Positions 20,790 through 30,818 of a stretch of DNA of 64,000 bases are shown one piece after another. Under the pieces are notes generated by a model, which saw only the letters and a program-made list of their open reading frames with translations, was not told the origin of the DNA and made no database searches. Each line of letters begins with the position of its first letter. Positions within the stretch are counted from its first letter, which is position 1. The stretch comes from Atriophallophorus winterbourni (taxonomy: Eukaryota > Platyhelminthes > Trematoda > Plagiorchiida > Microphallidae). The position numbers and the translations under genes were made by a program. Location: NCBI GenBank assembly GCA_013407085.1, contig JACCGJ010000654.1:9539-73538 (forward strand). The letters are read 5' to 3'.

Positions 20790-21420
20790 CTGTAGAATGT
20801 GGTTTCTTGTCAAAATACACATCGACAGGCCAGCAGATTGTTAGGTATCTTTCGAAGAACATTTGGAAAATTCTCGCTGGTAATATTATCAAGGCTAATG
20901 AACATCTAACTTCGTATTACGATAGAGTTTGCGGTAAAGGTCTGTGCTCCTTGGCTGCGAAACGTTATTTCTCTCGTTGATAAAACCTATCTCAGAGCAA
21001 CAAAGATAGAGATTGGTCTTCGTAATATTTCATGCACCGAACCATTACAACGTCTGGGTATATTCGGCTCTACACAAAGGAGGATACGGCGCGATAATAT
21101 ACTTATCTATAGAATTTTGTCTACCGAACTACATCCACCAAGACATTTGTTTCTTTGCATCCCACCTTCCCGTATTGATTGTCGGGCCATTTTTTCGCCG
21201 TGTTATATTGTTTCTCGAATTCCCTACCTCGGCATGTGATGGATGCTCCTGGTCTGGCGTTATTTAAAGCGAACGTGGACTTTTATACGCAAAAGAACAT
21301 CATTCATAAGCCATACATCTAATACACTCTACTCAGTTTATACTATGTATTTTCACATTAAAATTTATACCATAAAGTATACTTCGAATACAGCATTTTA
21401 TTCATGTCATCGGATTCCAT
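20790..21420 (+). pseudogene. CR1-like element, degenerate 3' half
   Basis: Frame-shifting translation shows LLGIFRRTFGKFSL, VCAPWLRNVISLVDKTYLRA, TEPLQRLGIFGSTQRRIRRD and a C-terminal tail near 21225-21310 (LPRHVMDAPG, ALFKANVDFYTQKN). The same tail recurs at 25385-25505. No intact frame. Confidence 0.75.
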
Positions 21421-22240
21421 GGATCACCTCGTCTAACGTCTATTCGGCTGTCTGCACAGGCCTAAGGACATTGGCGCCAACATTCGCACCTAATTATCGA
21501 TTGTGTTCCGATTCGTCATTGAGGTCAACCTTTCCAGCGCTAATCGCGTTCACCCGCGAATCCCGCAACACAATGAGAACGCCGACTAGTCAAACGCGTT
21601 TCTTACTCACATGACAAATATCAAACCATCGCCAACCTTATATGGTAAAATCAACTCACTTCGCGGCAACACGTGACCTCACAACATTCTGTCTCGTTTG
21701 TCATTCGAATCTTGCGTTGTCAATCGACAGTCGGTTCACTTTCAACCCCACCAAGCAGATCTCGCTTGACTGACCTTGAAGAATTGCGTATCGGTCGATA
21801 GCTGACGTTTCCAAGGATGCTTTCGCTCAACCCGTTCTCTTTCCGAAACCCGAATTATTGCATGTTCGCGATTGTCGTCGTCAGTCGCTTCTGGGATTCC
21901 GGCACTTGTGTTGTGTCGACGGGTTAACCCATTGTCTACGGGAATTGGTTTACGTATTTTATGATATTTTTTGTATTATTCTGCTTAATTATGGCATAAA
22001 TAAAACACATGATTAATTTTTATGGATCAGATGCCAGACGCTGCCTGACGAGTGCACTCCGATGGTGACTGAATGTACCGACGGGAGCTACTGAGCAATC
22101 GAATGCTTGTCTGAGATGGTAACTAGAGTTACCGTCAGTAGACAAAAGGTTAAGTTCTGCATATCTTCCGAAATCGGGTGTTTCACAGTGATCGATAGTA
22201 CATTTCACACATCCACACTATGCTCAATTCCACCACATAA
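21421..22240. other. Unassigned intergenic sequence
   Basis: ORFs at 21243-21614 (plus) and 22020-22208 (minus) lack recognisable domains. Confidence 0.35.
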
Positions 22241-22325
22241 ATAGTTTTCGTTTATATTTGTGACTACTCATCCGTGCCAAGTCCATCGAACTATTCACAA
22301 AGTTGATCACGGCGGTCCATAATGG

Positions 22326-22470
22326 AAGCACTTGACTCGAGTTTCGATTTTATTTGAGCTCATCAGCAGTACATATCCTTCGCTTCGGTTGGGATTCGAA
22401 CCCCCGATCATCATCGTTGTAATCCCACACCGTAACGACCTGGGCTACCGTCCACCGAGCGCAAATATGC
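22326..22470 (-). repeat. tRNA-derived SINE with 3' hammerhead (Sm-alpha-like)
   Basis: On the minus strand a tRNA-like head with an A-box-like TAGCCCAGGTCGTTACGG (22447-22430) and a perfect B box GGTTCGAATCC (22402-22392) is followed within 30 bases by a hammerhead. This is the architecture of the schistosome Sm-alpha family: an RNA polymerase III promoter plus ribozyme. No intact tRNA can be folded. Confidence 0.75.
22327..22372 (-). ncRNA. Hammerhead ribozyme in tRNA-derived SINE
   Basis: Minus strand: CTGATGA, degenerate stem II (GCTC...AATC), GAAA, then CTCGAGTC, giving helix III ACTCGAGT and a GUC triplet. The stem I arms GTACT and AGTGC pair over five positions beyond one mismatch. 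Stem II is weak in this copy. Confidence 0.65.
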
Positions 22471-22799
22471 GTTTATGAACTGTTCACCAGACTGGCACAT
22501 TTGAGTAGCTTTGTTTGCCCGACCAGTTCAGAAGGAGCCAGCAACATCTGTTGTGGTCGCCCAACCGAACAGATCTCCGTGTCAGGTCTTCCCATCGGAT
22601 GCAGTGTAAACTAACACCGATTAGATATGATGGGCACAGTTGTTTAAGCAATATTTGGAGAATATGTTGTTTATATTTGTGACTACTCATACGTGTCATC
22701 CGCTCATCCATTCGTTACACAACTCTAGAGAAATATAATAAACTTAATACTATCCAAAGATTGCTGAATTATGTCAACATCCGTTAGCTACATGTATTC

Positions 22800-23130
22800 A
22801 TAAAAGTTCCCACTGACTTTTTACTGCAACTCAGAGCAAAACGGTGGTGTCGCAAGCAGACATCCCACGCGAATGAAACCAAGGAAACGCGTCAGTGGGA
22901 TATATTATTGTATGTTTGCATTTGAAAAAGAATATCAAAAATACAGTGTGTGCAATTGTGTTGGAAAAGAATAAAGAATAGGATGAAATGCTCAATTAGA
23001 TATTCAAAGTAAGTACCTAGCCAATTGAGAACAGATGATTACTCTTCGACCGGAGTGAGACAAGTATCCCAGTTCGGACTTGGGGTTGGATTGTCTCAGT
23101 GGGTGTAATTCAAAGTAATTCAAAATTTTA
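22800..23130. other. Unassigned intergenic sequence
   Basis: No gene or repeat recognised between the SINE region and the CR1-like element. Confidence 0.35.
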
Positions 23131-24700
23131 ATGGTCCAAAAAGCGCATCCTCATTGGTGGTGGTCCCTCAGCAACGTTATTCCAATTTCGCTCGAAAATA
23201 GTATCGTTCCCGCGGAATGGAAATCTGGCATCATTACACCAATCTACAAGGGCGGGATTCGATCTGACGCTGCGAACTATAGACCAGTTACGTTGTTGCC
23301 AGTAATTTCTAAAGTGCTAGAGAGCTTAGTAGCGGAAAAGATCACCCATCACTTCGAAAACAATAGACTGCTTGCGACTGAACAGCATGGTTTCAGGAAA
23401 CTTCACTCATGTCTATCTAACCTCTTGCTCACCTTAAACGACTGGACCGAGTGTGTGGACAATGGTTACTCCATCCACGCATGCTTTTTAGACATGTCAA
23501 AGGCTTTCGACCGCGTCAATCATAGTATTTTAATCCAGAAACTTGAATTGCACGGGATAACAGGAAAACTTCTTGCTTGGCTAGAAAACTATTTACGCGA
23601 CAGGAGTGCCCAAGTCAGAGTTGACGGCGCCTTATCGAAACCATTCAAAATTACGAGCGGAGTGCCCCAGGGTTCGGTCCTCGGACCGATTTTGTTTTTG
23701 ATCTACGCAAACGACATTCCCGAGCGTGTTAAATGCAAGATTATGTTATTTGCAGACGATATAAAGCTTTGGAGAAGCATACGTACAAATGATGACTGTG
23801 AAACTTTGCAGAAGGATCTAAACACATTGCACGATTGGTCTCTGAGAAACAAACTACCCTTCAACTTCCAAAAGTGCAAGGTGTTAAACATTGGAAAGAC
23901 TGTGAATTACAACTACACTCTTGGGTCCCACCAACTCGTCTGGACAACTGAAGAGAAGGATTTGGGTGTTTGGACCAGTTCAAGTCTGAAGACTTCACTG
24001 CAGTGCAAAGCGGCTTACAAAAAGGCGTCACAAGTATTGGCGTTATTGAGACGAATTTTCGGCAGATTCTCCAATCAGTCGGTGCCCCGTATCATGAACA
24101 CCTATCTGAGACCAGCGATGGAGTACGCTGTTCAGGCTTGGTCACCCTGGATTCAGAAAGACATCAATCTTCTGCAGCGTATTTACCACCGAACCACAAA
24201 GCTTGTACCCGGACTAGCTGCTAAACCATATGAAGAACGTTTGAGGAGTCTCAATCTTTTCGACTTTCGCTGTCGTCGACTAAGAGGTGACCTCATACTG
24301 ATGTACAATATTATGCAAGTCCCTAACCATCCCTTGTCCAAACTTTTTACACACTCGCCACCCCGTGCCAGTCTGAAACATGAGCTTACAGTGCTTATTC
24401 CCACTTCAAGACTGAACTGTCGAAGATATTCATATGCTGTACGTGTAAGTTTCACATAGAACACCCTCCCCTCCAATGCTACACACTCAGCCAACCTGGA
24501 TATTTTTAAAGGTAATTTGGACAAATACTTAAGAGACAACCCAAATTTTGATACGATTTATACTACATGAGTTTTCCTGTTCTTCTTTTTATTGTATATA
24601 ACTCATAACTCCATCATATGGTTATTGTTAACTAAATGCTTTTTAGACCATTACAACTTTGAATCACTTTGAATCACTTTGAAGTTACTGCTAATCCACA
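23131..24700 (+). pseudogene. CR1-like non-LTR retrotransposon, nearly intact reverse transcriptase
   Basis: A 442-codon open frame with the whole RT core: IITPIYKGG, NYRPVTLLPVISKVLE, EQHGFRKLHSCLSNLL, motif A DMSKAFDRVNH (catalytic Asp near 23492), PQGSVLGPILF, FADDIKL with the Asp pair near 23755, NFQKCKVLNIG, DLGVW, RPAMEYAVQAWSPW and RRLRGDLILMYNI. The frame ends at a TAG (24458) where the family has Trp. Reading past it continues NTLPSNATHSANLDIFKGNL to a stop near 24568. A 3' UTR follows and ends in three repeats of TTTGAATCAC. The 5' endonuclease is missing. It is the youngest-looking coding element in the window. Confidence 0.9.
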
Positions 24701-24719
24701 CACCCAGGTCTTTCTCTTC

Positions 24720-25370
24720 CGTAACCCATGATGGAGGTGATCGGTCTGTCTGCAACGACTATTCGAGGTAAACCGTTATCCAGCGGTCGATATTATCTGA
24801 ATCTTTGAGCACAGTGCGTTCCAGGATCCGGAATTCAGACGGCGTTCAAGTGCAATGAATGAACCACCATTGGGTATCTGCAGAGTTTTGCAAACTATGT
24901 CTACGTAATGATAGGTTTTTTTATTAACAGCATGAACCTTTTAAGAACGATCATTCAATCTGTGGTGTAATGGCTGTTTTACTATGGTTATCCAATCCTG
25001 CGACATATCAATCAAACGAATGACCACATCATGAGGTAAACGCATCGTAGTAACGAACGTAGGTGTACCTGGAGAATATCTTCTCTGTGGTCGTAATGCA
25101 AGAAGGATGTTTGGTATACGTCCGGAGCTGGTTTTCGGCATAATCAGTAGCTCCATTTGGCGTTTTCCATCTGTCCGTATTGACGTTTCATCTCGTTATT
25201 TTATGACGAGGTTAGATCGAGAACCAAAGAAAATTGGTGTGTGTGGATAATATATGGGTGTATCGTTCTTTAATTTGCAATGAGGTAGTAGATATTGACA
25301 TATCTCGACCGCTAAATTTAGAGGTACTTGGTACAAGGTCATCTTCATGCTGGTAAAGGGCAGATACTGC
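24720..25370. other. Unassigned sequence
   Basis: 24700-24790 repeats, in inverted orientation, CR1 coding text near 23930-23960 (CCAGGTCTTTCTCTTC; GTAACCCATGATGG). A minus frame at 24941-25156 has no recognisable domain. Confidence 0.4.
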
Positions 25371-25560
25371 TCTGGGCTGTTGCTGCTATATTGCTTTGGA
25401 ATTCCCTACCCCAACATGTGATGGATTCTCCTTTCCTGGTGGCGTTTAAAGCGAAATTGGACTTACATATGCAAAAGAATACCATTCGTGAGCCTTACAT
25501 TTGATATTCACTATTGTATTTTTCATGTTTTTATTCATACCTTAATCTTGTGGTGTTGTA
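25370..25560 (+). pseudogene. CR1-like element 3' end
   Basis: Carries WNSLPQHVMDSP-like and AFKAKLDLHMQKN coding tail, matching 21225-21310, then a short 3' UTR. Confidence 0.7.
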
Positions 25561-25949
25561 AAGTAATAACTTTTTTAACCATAAATCCTTGAATGTAAAT
25601 CCTTTTGACAATTTGCATAGTCCGCCGATCGGCAGAGTAATATCTATCGCTAAGGTTTGATTGCTACTATCGAGTCGGACTTTACAGTCTTATGAAAGGG
25701 TATGGAGCGTCGAATCATCATACTCAACATCCAACGGAGCTGACGAAGAGCTTCAGTACAATCGTGTATGGTTCTCAGCTTAAATGCCTTCAACAAATAC
25801 AACAAAAATTAAACTTAAATAGTCCGCGCTCGGCTTTAGACAATTTTCATTTTCTGTTAAAGTGCAGTAAAATTCTGTCGGTTCATTCCGTAACTAATCG
25901 TACAGCTGACTTATTGTTGAAAACGAAGCACTTTCTCAAAATATACATT

Positions 25950-26130
25950 TGCATGCTTTTCCGTCACACACCCCACTTTCTCATTTAAGTACAGTCTAAA
26001 AATAAGTAGTATATGAAGTTTAAAAAGCAGAACGGATGCACACGACCGGTTTCGTGGTTATTATCACTCGTCGTATGATAAAAACCGAAACCGTTCCTGT
26101 GCTTCCGAAGTTCATATACCACTGATTTGC
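25950..26130 (-). repeat. Ribozyme repeat family A relative, degenerate
   Basis: ATTTGCATGCTTTTCCGTCAC matches the leader of family A. After unrelated sequence, CACGACCGGTTTCGTGG...CACTCGTCGTATG (minus: CGACGAGTG...CACGAAACCGGTCGTG) recalls a hammerhead with a changed stem II and CGACGA in place of CTGACGA. Likely inactive. Confidence 0.4.
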
Positions 26131-26271
26131 TGTTGTTAATGTTGGTCTTCTTCGGTCGATGTAGACCGAAGTTTTACATAGATGCGGTTGCATTATTCAT
26201 CAATAGAGGAGGATATACGTAACTCAGAATGAGTGTGTTGTTCAGATGGTGTTCGCCGAGCTTGTATAGTT

Positions 26272-26320
26272 GTTGTTGGACGTTTCGTCATCAAGCTAAA
26301 TAACATCATCAGCAGAACTT
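26272..26320 (-). ncRNA. Hammerhead ribozyme of Penelope-like element type
   Basis: Minus strand: CTGATGA (26312-26306), stem II GTTAT/ATGAC (one G.T pair), GAAA (26286-26283), CGTC. Helix III is the minimal ACGT and the triplet GUC. It lies 150 bases downstream, on the same strand, of a Penelope endonuclease remnant. The stem I pairing seen is short (G-C, T-A). Confidence 0.65.
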
Positions 26321-26329
26321 TTTTTAGAA

Positions 26330-26735
26330 GACTTGAAATTGGTATTCGTTGGTTTTTATAAGGTCCGTCTGTCCTTTCGCCATCACTCGCTTTGGTTGAT
26401 ACAATTCATGTGTTGCATTCTTGTCCATCGAGTTTTCATTGGTCCATAGGTTGTAGCCAATTGAAGGTGCTGGTTAATTAATGTTGTTGTTGAGCGCCAC
26501 GCTTCGATCAATTTTCGCACTCGTCGGTTGTTTTCTTGCTAAAATCTTCTCGTTGTCCCAATCGAATTGCTGTCCGAATTGAATAACACGTATTGAAATC
26601 AATGGCCTTGTGTCGTGTCTTCGTGCGGCTAATCGGTGTTCATGTATTCTTATGCTTAGCCAGTTTGTCCGATGTAGTTTTTCTTGCAATCTTTGCATGT
26701 AATCTTGTAGACAACTTTGCATTTTATATTGTTGA
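26330..26735 (-). pseudogene. Penelope-like element, GIY-YIG endonuclease remnant
   Basis: An 82-codon minus frame (26722-26474) reads IRIHEHRLAARRHDT, LISIRVIQFGQQFDWDNEK and ILARKQ, then continues to NNNINQHLQL. This is the EH-R ... H-Q-F-D-W ... V-K-I-L order of Penelope GIY-YIG endonucleases, with the EH catalytic region present and the N-terminal YIGQTGR-type motif scrambled. The RT domain is absent. Confidence 0.8.
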
Positions 26736-26999
26736 ATTGATTGTGTAATGTTGACGCGGGTATACGCACGACTTCTATTTTTTCCATTGCATTATCAATG
26801 GCGCTTCAAGTAGTCACCGACTGGGCACCGATTATCACTGATGTTCAACAATGCTGGTCATCGATACTTGATAAAATCTACGAAAAATAGAACTCCACTC
26901 TAAATATTTCAAAACAGTGACAAAGGGATTCAAATTCGTGATTAGAAGTCGATCACGGAAATAAATAACGGTAAAAAAACTGTGCGTGGAGAAGCCACA

Positions 27000-27460
27000 T
27001 ACTGCAGTCAACACCTGAATCTTGGGAATCCTACCGTTTGTTGAGAAAAAAGTTACTAAACTTGTTCAGAAGGATAAAGAAAAGTATCAAATCAATCTGA
27101 TGGATAAAATTGAACGAAATCCGAAGCTCCTTTTCCAGATCGTGAACAGAAAGGCCAGGGTAAACCAGGCGTTTCCGCTTTACTTAATACGACTTGAACT
27201 ACATCGACAGCTCTCGAAGCCACTAACGAACTCATTCAATTTTACTCTAGCGTGTTCTACCCTAACGAGCGCATATGTTGTGTTATGCCTGCTTTCACCT
27301 CACAAATTAGCATACTGATACAGAAATTGGAGCAGCTCGGGACAGTTGGCAGATTATTAGCCTGGCTACAAGATTACTAGACTGGTAGAGTCATCAGGGT
27401 TAGAGTTGATGGGGCCTCAACCAGCCCGGTAGAAGTTACAAGTGGCCTACCTCACTTTTT
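27000..27460 (+). pseudogene. CR1-like element, EN-RT linker plus deleted RT
   Basis: 27020-27180 reads LLRKKVTKLVQKDKEKYQIN, LMDKIERNPKLLFQIVN, the basic linker found between endonuclease and RT in CR1 elements. 27310-27450 jumps to RT text (ILIQKLEQLGTVGRLLAWLQ, VRVDGASTSPVEVTSG). The RT fingers and motif A are deleted between them. Confidence 0.7.
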
Positions 27461-28200
27461 GGGTCAATAAACTTCCTGGTGTACCATTAAAACTGTGAAT
27501 TATTTTGATTTTGATTCACAAGCTCTAATGATGAAGGGATGATTCACTTCAATTTAGTAGAGACAGTCGTTGCGTTCTATCAGCCGAGGCGTTGTTCTTA
27601 TCCCAACAGTCTGGAAAAGCGAACAAAGCCGGAGTCTAAGGTCCAATGTCTAGTGTGTGTGTGTCTGTGAGTGTTTGGCCGTGGACATGAGTTGCATTTA
27701 TAGCACAACAACTTAGTCGAACTATGAAGGTACAGATTAGTCCCTAGGAAAGTGGGTTGCTGGTTTCGAAAAAAGCAAACAATAAACAACTGAAACGTGG
27801 CGGGACCAATGGGAGTTCGCAGTCATGGGTGAGGCAACGATTTAAAAGTAGCGAAAAATATTGGAGTTCGTTCTCAGGGCTTAACATGACTCACCCAACA
27901 CGAGTGCATGGGATTTCATGCTCCGCAGTGTTTTAGATGACTATGCAGATCGATTCGCGAGGTACTATCTTTACAGTGCGCTAGGAGTCGTGGATAATAC
28001 TCAGCAGATCGACGGTGGTTGCACACTGACAACCTTATCTATGTGCAAAGGCCCAGACCGGTATCTCAAAATTGGAGGGGGCGCTGTACACATTGCCTAC
28101 AAAGTAAGCAGTTAGGAGCTTATAGGGTCAATGTCAAGGACGAGCGTATCTCTTTTATAACCGCATTTATACTGCAATTGCAGTCTGCCTATATGTTGAC
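27461..28200. other. Unassigned sequence
   Basis: Contains a short TG-rich stretch at 27650. ORFs at 27598-27789 and 27918-28228 have no recognisable domains. Confidence 0.35.
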
Positions 28201-28590
28201 TTGCTCATCTCAACGCACCATAGAGTAGATCTTTTGCAACTCGGCCGTTTCCCAGTAATTACACCACCCATCCGGCGTAGACGGTTCTATCTTATTCGAG
28301 TGAACATGCTCTTTAAATAGCCCCTATGCATTTGGTACATTTTTTCATCAACGAAGAGCTCAAGATGCGTTCTTGTCTTGCGTTGATGGTTTAGCTTTAG
28401 TAGTAGTAGTAGTAGTAGTAGTAGTAGAGCATTAGTACGCACGTGCTGTACACTCTCATTTTTTTGTATTCACAGTCAGCTTGCGGTTGTCCCAGACATA
28501 GGAGTTCAAACGGAACGCGATGGCAGCAGCTCTGCATATTCGCTTATTTATCTCGGTGTCAAAGATAAGATTATCCGCACTGCAATTAAA
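28200..28590 (-). pseudogene. RTE-like 3' fragment with internal microsatellite
   Basis: Matches the RTE C-terminal region at 19860-20180 in reverse orientation (shared words include TAGAGTAGATCTTT, GTGAACATGCTCT, GTCTTGCGTTGATGGTTTAG and CAGTCAGCTTGCGGTT). A run of TAG units at 28398-28428 sits in the former LLYGSETW region. Confidence 0.7.
28398..28428. repeat. (TAG)n microsatellite
   Basis: About ten TAG units inside former RTE coding sequence. Confidence 0.9.
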
Positions 28591-28839
28591 TGAAAACTAA
28601 CCCGCATGCTGCTGCAAAATATAAGAATTTATTGTCTGTTTTGACAATATGTCGTTCGTGCAGCGCTAATATTCAACCACACAACCGTACAGTCTAATTA
28701 ACTATTTGAAGAAATTGTGTTAGTGAGTGTATCGTTACATAAACTCCCTCATATACATCGAACTATTGCCATCAATCTTCAAAGTCGGGAACATTTCTAT
28801 AGATCGCACAATGAGTTATCCTGACGATTCTAGACTTCT

Positions 28840-29232
28840 GTGATCAAGAAGCAAATGCAAACGTGGACGGTGCTCCGTCGAAGTCGATAGTCGTGACAAG
28901 TGGAGTGTGGGTGAAGATCAATAAGCCGAAAGATTGCGATCTACTCAAAAAGAATCTGCAAAACATCTACGCTTGGTCCCTAAAAATCGTCGATTCTTTC
29001 ATTTTCAAAAGTGCCACATGTTGAACCTTGGAAAATATGTGGTGCGCACAGCCTCTCCTGGACCAGGGGACGAAAGGACTTGCATGTGTGGATAAGTAAC
29101 ACTCTAGGGATTTCGAGACACTGCAATTCTCTCTACCGGAAAACATCATAAAAATTGCCACTTCTCAAGAGAATTTTCAGGAGAAGGAGGAAAATTCCCC
29201 GTGTAATAAATACATAATTGAATATTCAGTTC
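28840..29232 (+). pseudogene. CR1-like RT fragment, 5' part of a split copy
   Basis: DCDLLKKNLQNIYAWSLK aligns with DCETLQKDLNTLHDWSLR at 23800, followed by KCHMLNLGK-like text and RRIFRRRRKIPRVINT. Multiple frame changes. The copy is interrupted at 29233 by repeat C and continues at 29437. Confidence 0.75.
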
Positions 29233-29427
29233 GATTGTTTGAATGTATGTTCCATTCTAGGTATAGGCACCTCTTCCCAGTTTGTTTGTGCTTACTCTTC
29301 TATAGAAGCCGTAGCAATTTAAGTCCCCCCTTCCCCATCTTTTAGGATTTTACTTTTTCATGGTTGTATGGCAGTTAAGCATTCGGTACGTGCTACCGGT
29401 GTATTGCTGTCTTTGATGATGATGATG
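29233..29427 (+). mobile_element. Repeat C insertion with target-site duplication
   Basis: A 195-bp copy of repeat C ending in (GAT)n. It is bounded on both sides by ATTCAGTTC (29224-29232 and 29428-29436), and it splits a CR1 coding sequence whose two halves resume exactly at the duplication. This shows repeat C is mobile; the GAT tail at its 3' end suggests retroposition. Confidence 0.85.
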
Positions 29428-29436
29428 ATTCAGTTC

Positions 29437-30000
29437 CAGCGTGGTCGCAATGGCTTAAAAAAGATGCTGTGACTTTGCGAATAATATACCATCATGTTAT
29501 TAAACTTGTTGCTGGACTCAATCGGAAACTATCTAATTAGCGAACCTAACTTATTTGATCGTCGACGTCGTCATCTCAAATCACCTTATACAATGCTTAT
29601 TTAATTTAGGGGGTTGCATAAGACAAGAGCTCACACTGACTGCCCCTCACTCATGACTCAACTGCAGAAGTCATTTTTCCCGTGCGAGTTTGTTTTACGT
29701 GGAACAATCTACCCAATTATGTTGTAAACTCACCAAATCAGCAGATGTTTAAGAGAAGTGTTGATTCTTTTTTGACCCTTAACGCATGCATCAAAATAAC
29801 TGTACACATCTTGACCCCACGGATCTGCATATGTCACCCTAATGCACAAACGAAAACAATTTTTCAAAAATGGATTTTAACCCGATTCTTTGTGTTCAGT
29901 AAGCAACCAAAATCCGTTTTGCTGGTTATATTTTTCTCATATTACTCTGTGGTTTCCGTAAACCTCTATGCTTTTTAAACCATTAAAATTGAATTGAATC
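29437..30000 (+). pseudogene. CR1-like element, 3' part of the split copy
   Basis: PAWSQWLKKDAVTLRIIYHH, KLVAGLNRKLSN, then after degenerate text VRVCFTWNNLPNYVVNSP and a CR1-type 3' UTR. Confidence 0.75.
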
Positions 30001-30720
30001 TGTCCCAGTATTTTGACATCAATCAGTTTGCTGACAACTTGTCGATTCGTCGGGTGACCACGTTTGGTGAAGGTCAACCTGAATTTAAATGAGTCACGTG
30101 CATAGACGTGATCAATTATCGACCGCAAAACACGTACCATTCGGTGCACAGCCTGCGAGCATGTTGCAAAGTGGAAATTTACACTGTTTTACGAGATGAA
30201 GATGGATGTCTTTCTAATGGAATACTAATACACTTTGTTTTTTAGAAGCAATGACATTCGTGCAATTTTATTGCTGTAGCATTTCGTAGTTTCATTTTAT
30301 TTAGAATCGATGCTTATTCGTTTGTGTTTCTCCAGTTGAGTTTTCATTTTCTACTGGATTTTGCTGCTAGCGGATTTTGTTAAGTTCACCCTTGATTTTT
30401 CAATATTGTCGCTGATTCCATGAACTCGAGTTAATGGATTAATCCACGGTCTGCAAAATTGTATCATTTTGCGCTTTGTCGATGTTCCACACAACTTTCG
30501 TACTTTGTGACATTGTTCAACTCATTGCAATCGGAACTAGCTTTGAAAATTGCGATACATTTTTGAGTAACCAATTAATCTATCCAGCTAAGCACTTAAA
30601 AATCAATCAAATCAGTTGAGCTCACGTGCATCAATTATCTGCGTGTCATCCATTGCTCAACCTTTCGATGTGCTTTTGCATGATTAAAATGAACCAATCA
30701 GCGTCGCGTTGATGACCTTG
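30001..30720. other. Unassigned sequence upstream of the flippase gene
   Basis: AT-rich. A 70-codon minus frame (29937-30149) has no recognisable domain. Confidence 0.35.
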
Positions 30721-30723
30721 GTG

Positions 30724-30733
30724 TATTTATATA
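30724..30733 (+). promoter_or_regulatory. Candidate TATA box of the P4-ATPase gene
   Basis: TATTTATATA lies about 90 bases before the ATG, a workable position for a short 5' UTR. Sequence match only. Confidence 0.35.
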
Positions 30734-30779
30734 CTCAGGGCCCAAATGGTCAGTTTAAATTGCTAACGGGTTGGTGAAA

Positions 30780-30806
30780 ATGATTACTGTGAATCACGCT
30801 ACTTAG
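30780..30806 (+). promoter_or_regulatory. Short upstream ORF before the P4-ATPase start
   Basis: ATG plus seven codons and TAG, ending 12 bases before the main ATG. Another six-codon uORF lies at 30746-30766. If transcription starts at the candidate TATA box, at least the second is in the 5' UTR. Confidence 0.35.
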
Positions 30807-30818
30807 ACGAACAAAAAT

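Larger units (their letters stand above)
22244..22700. repeat. Direct-repeat-bounded segment around the SINE
   Basis: TTATATTTGTGACTACTCAT at 22251 recurs at 22672, followed by CCGTG and ACGTG respectively. The pair brackets the tRNA-derived SINE and a further 200 bases. It may be a local duplication or the ends of a larger element. Confidence 0.5.

Noticed and set aside
22392..22460. A functional tRNA gene
   Set aside because: A B box is present, but acceptor and anticodon stems do not pair; it is a SINE head.
23703..24539. Minus-strand ORFs at 23703-23891 and 24183-24539
   Set aside because: Shadows of the CR1 reverse transcriptase frame on the plus strand.
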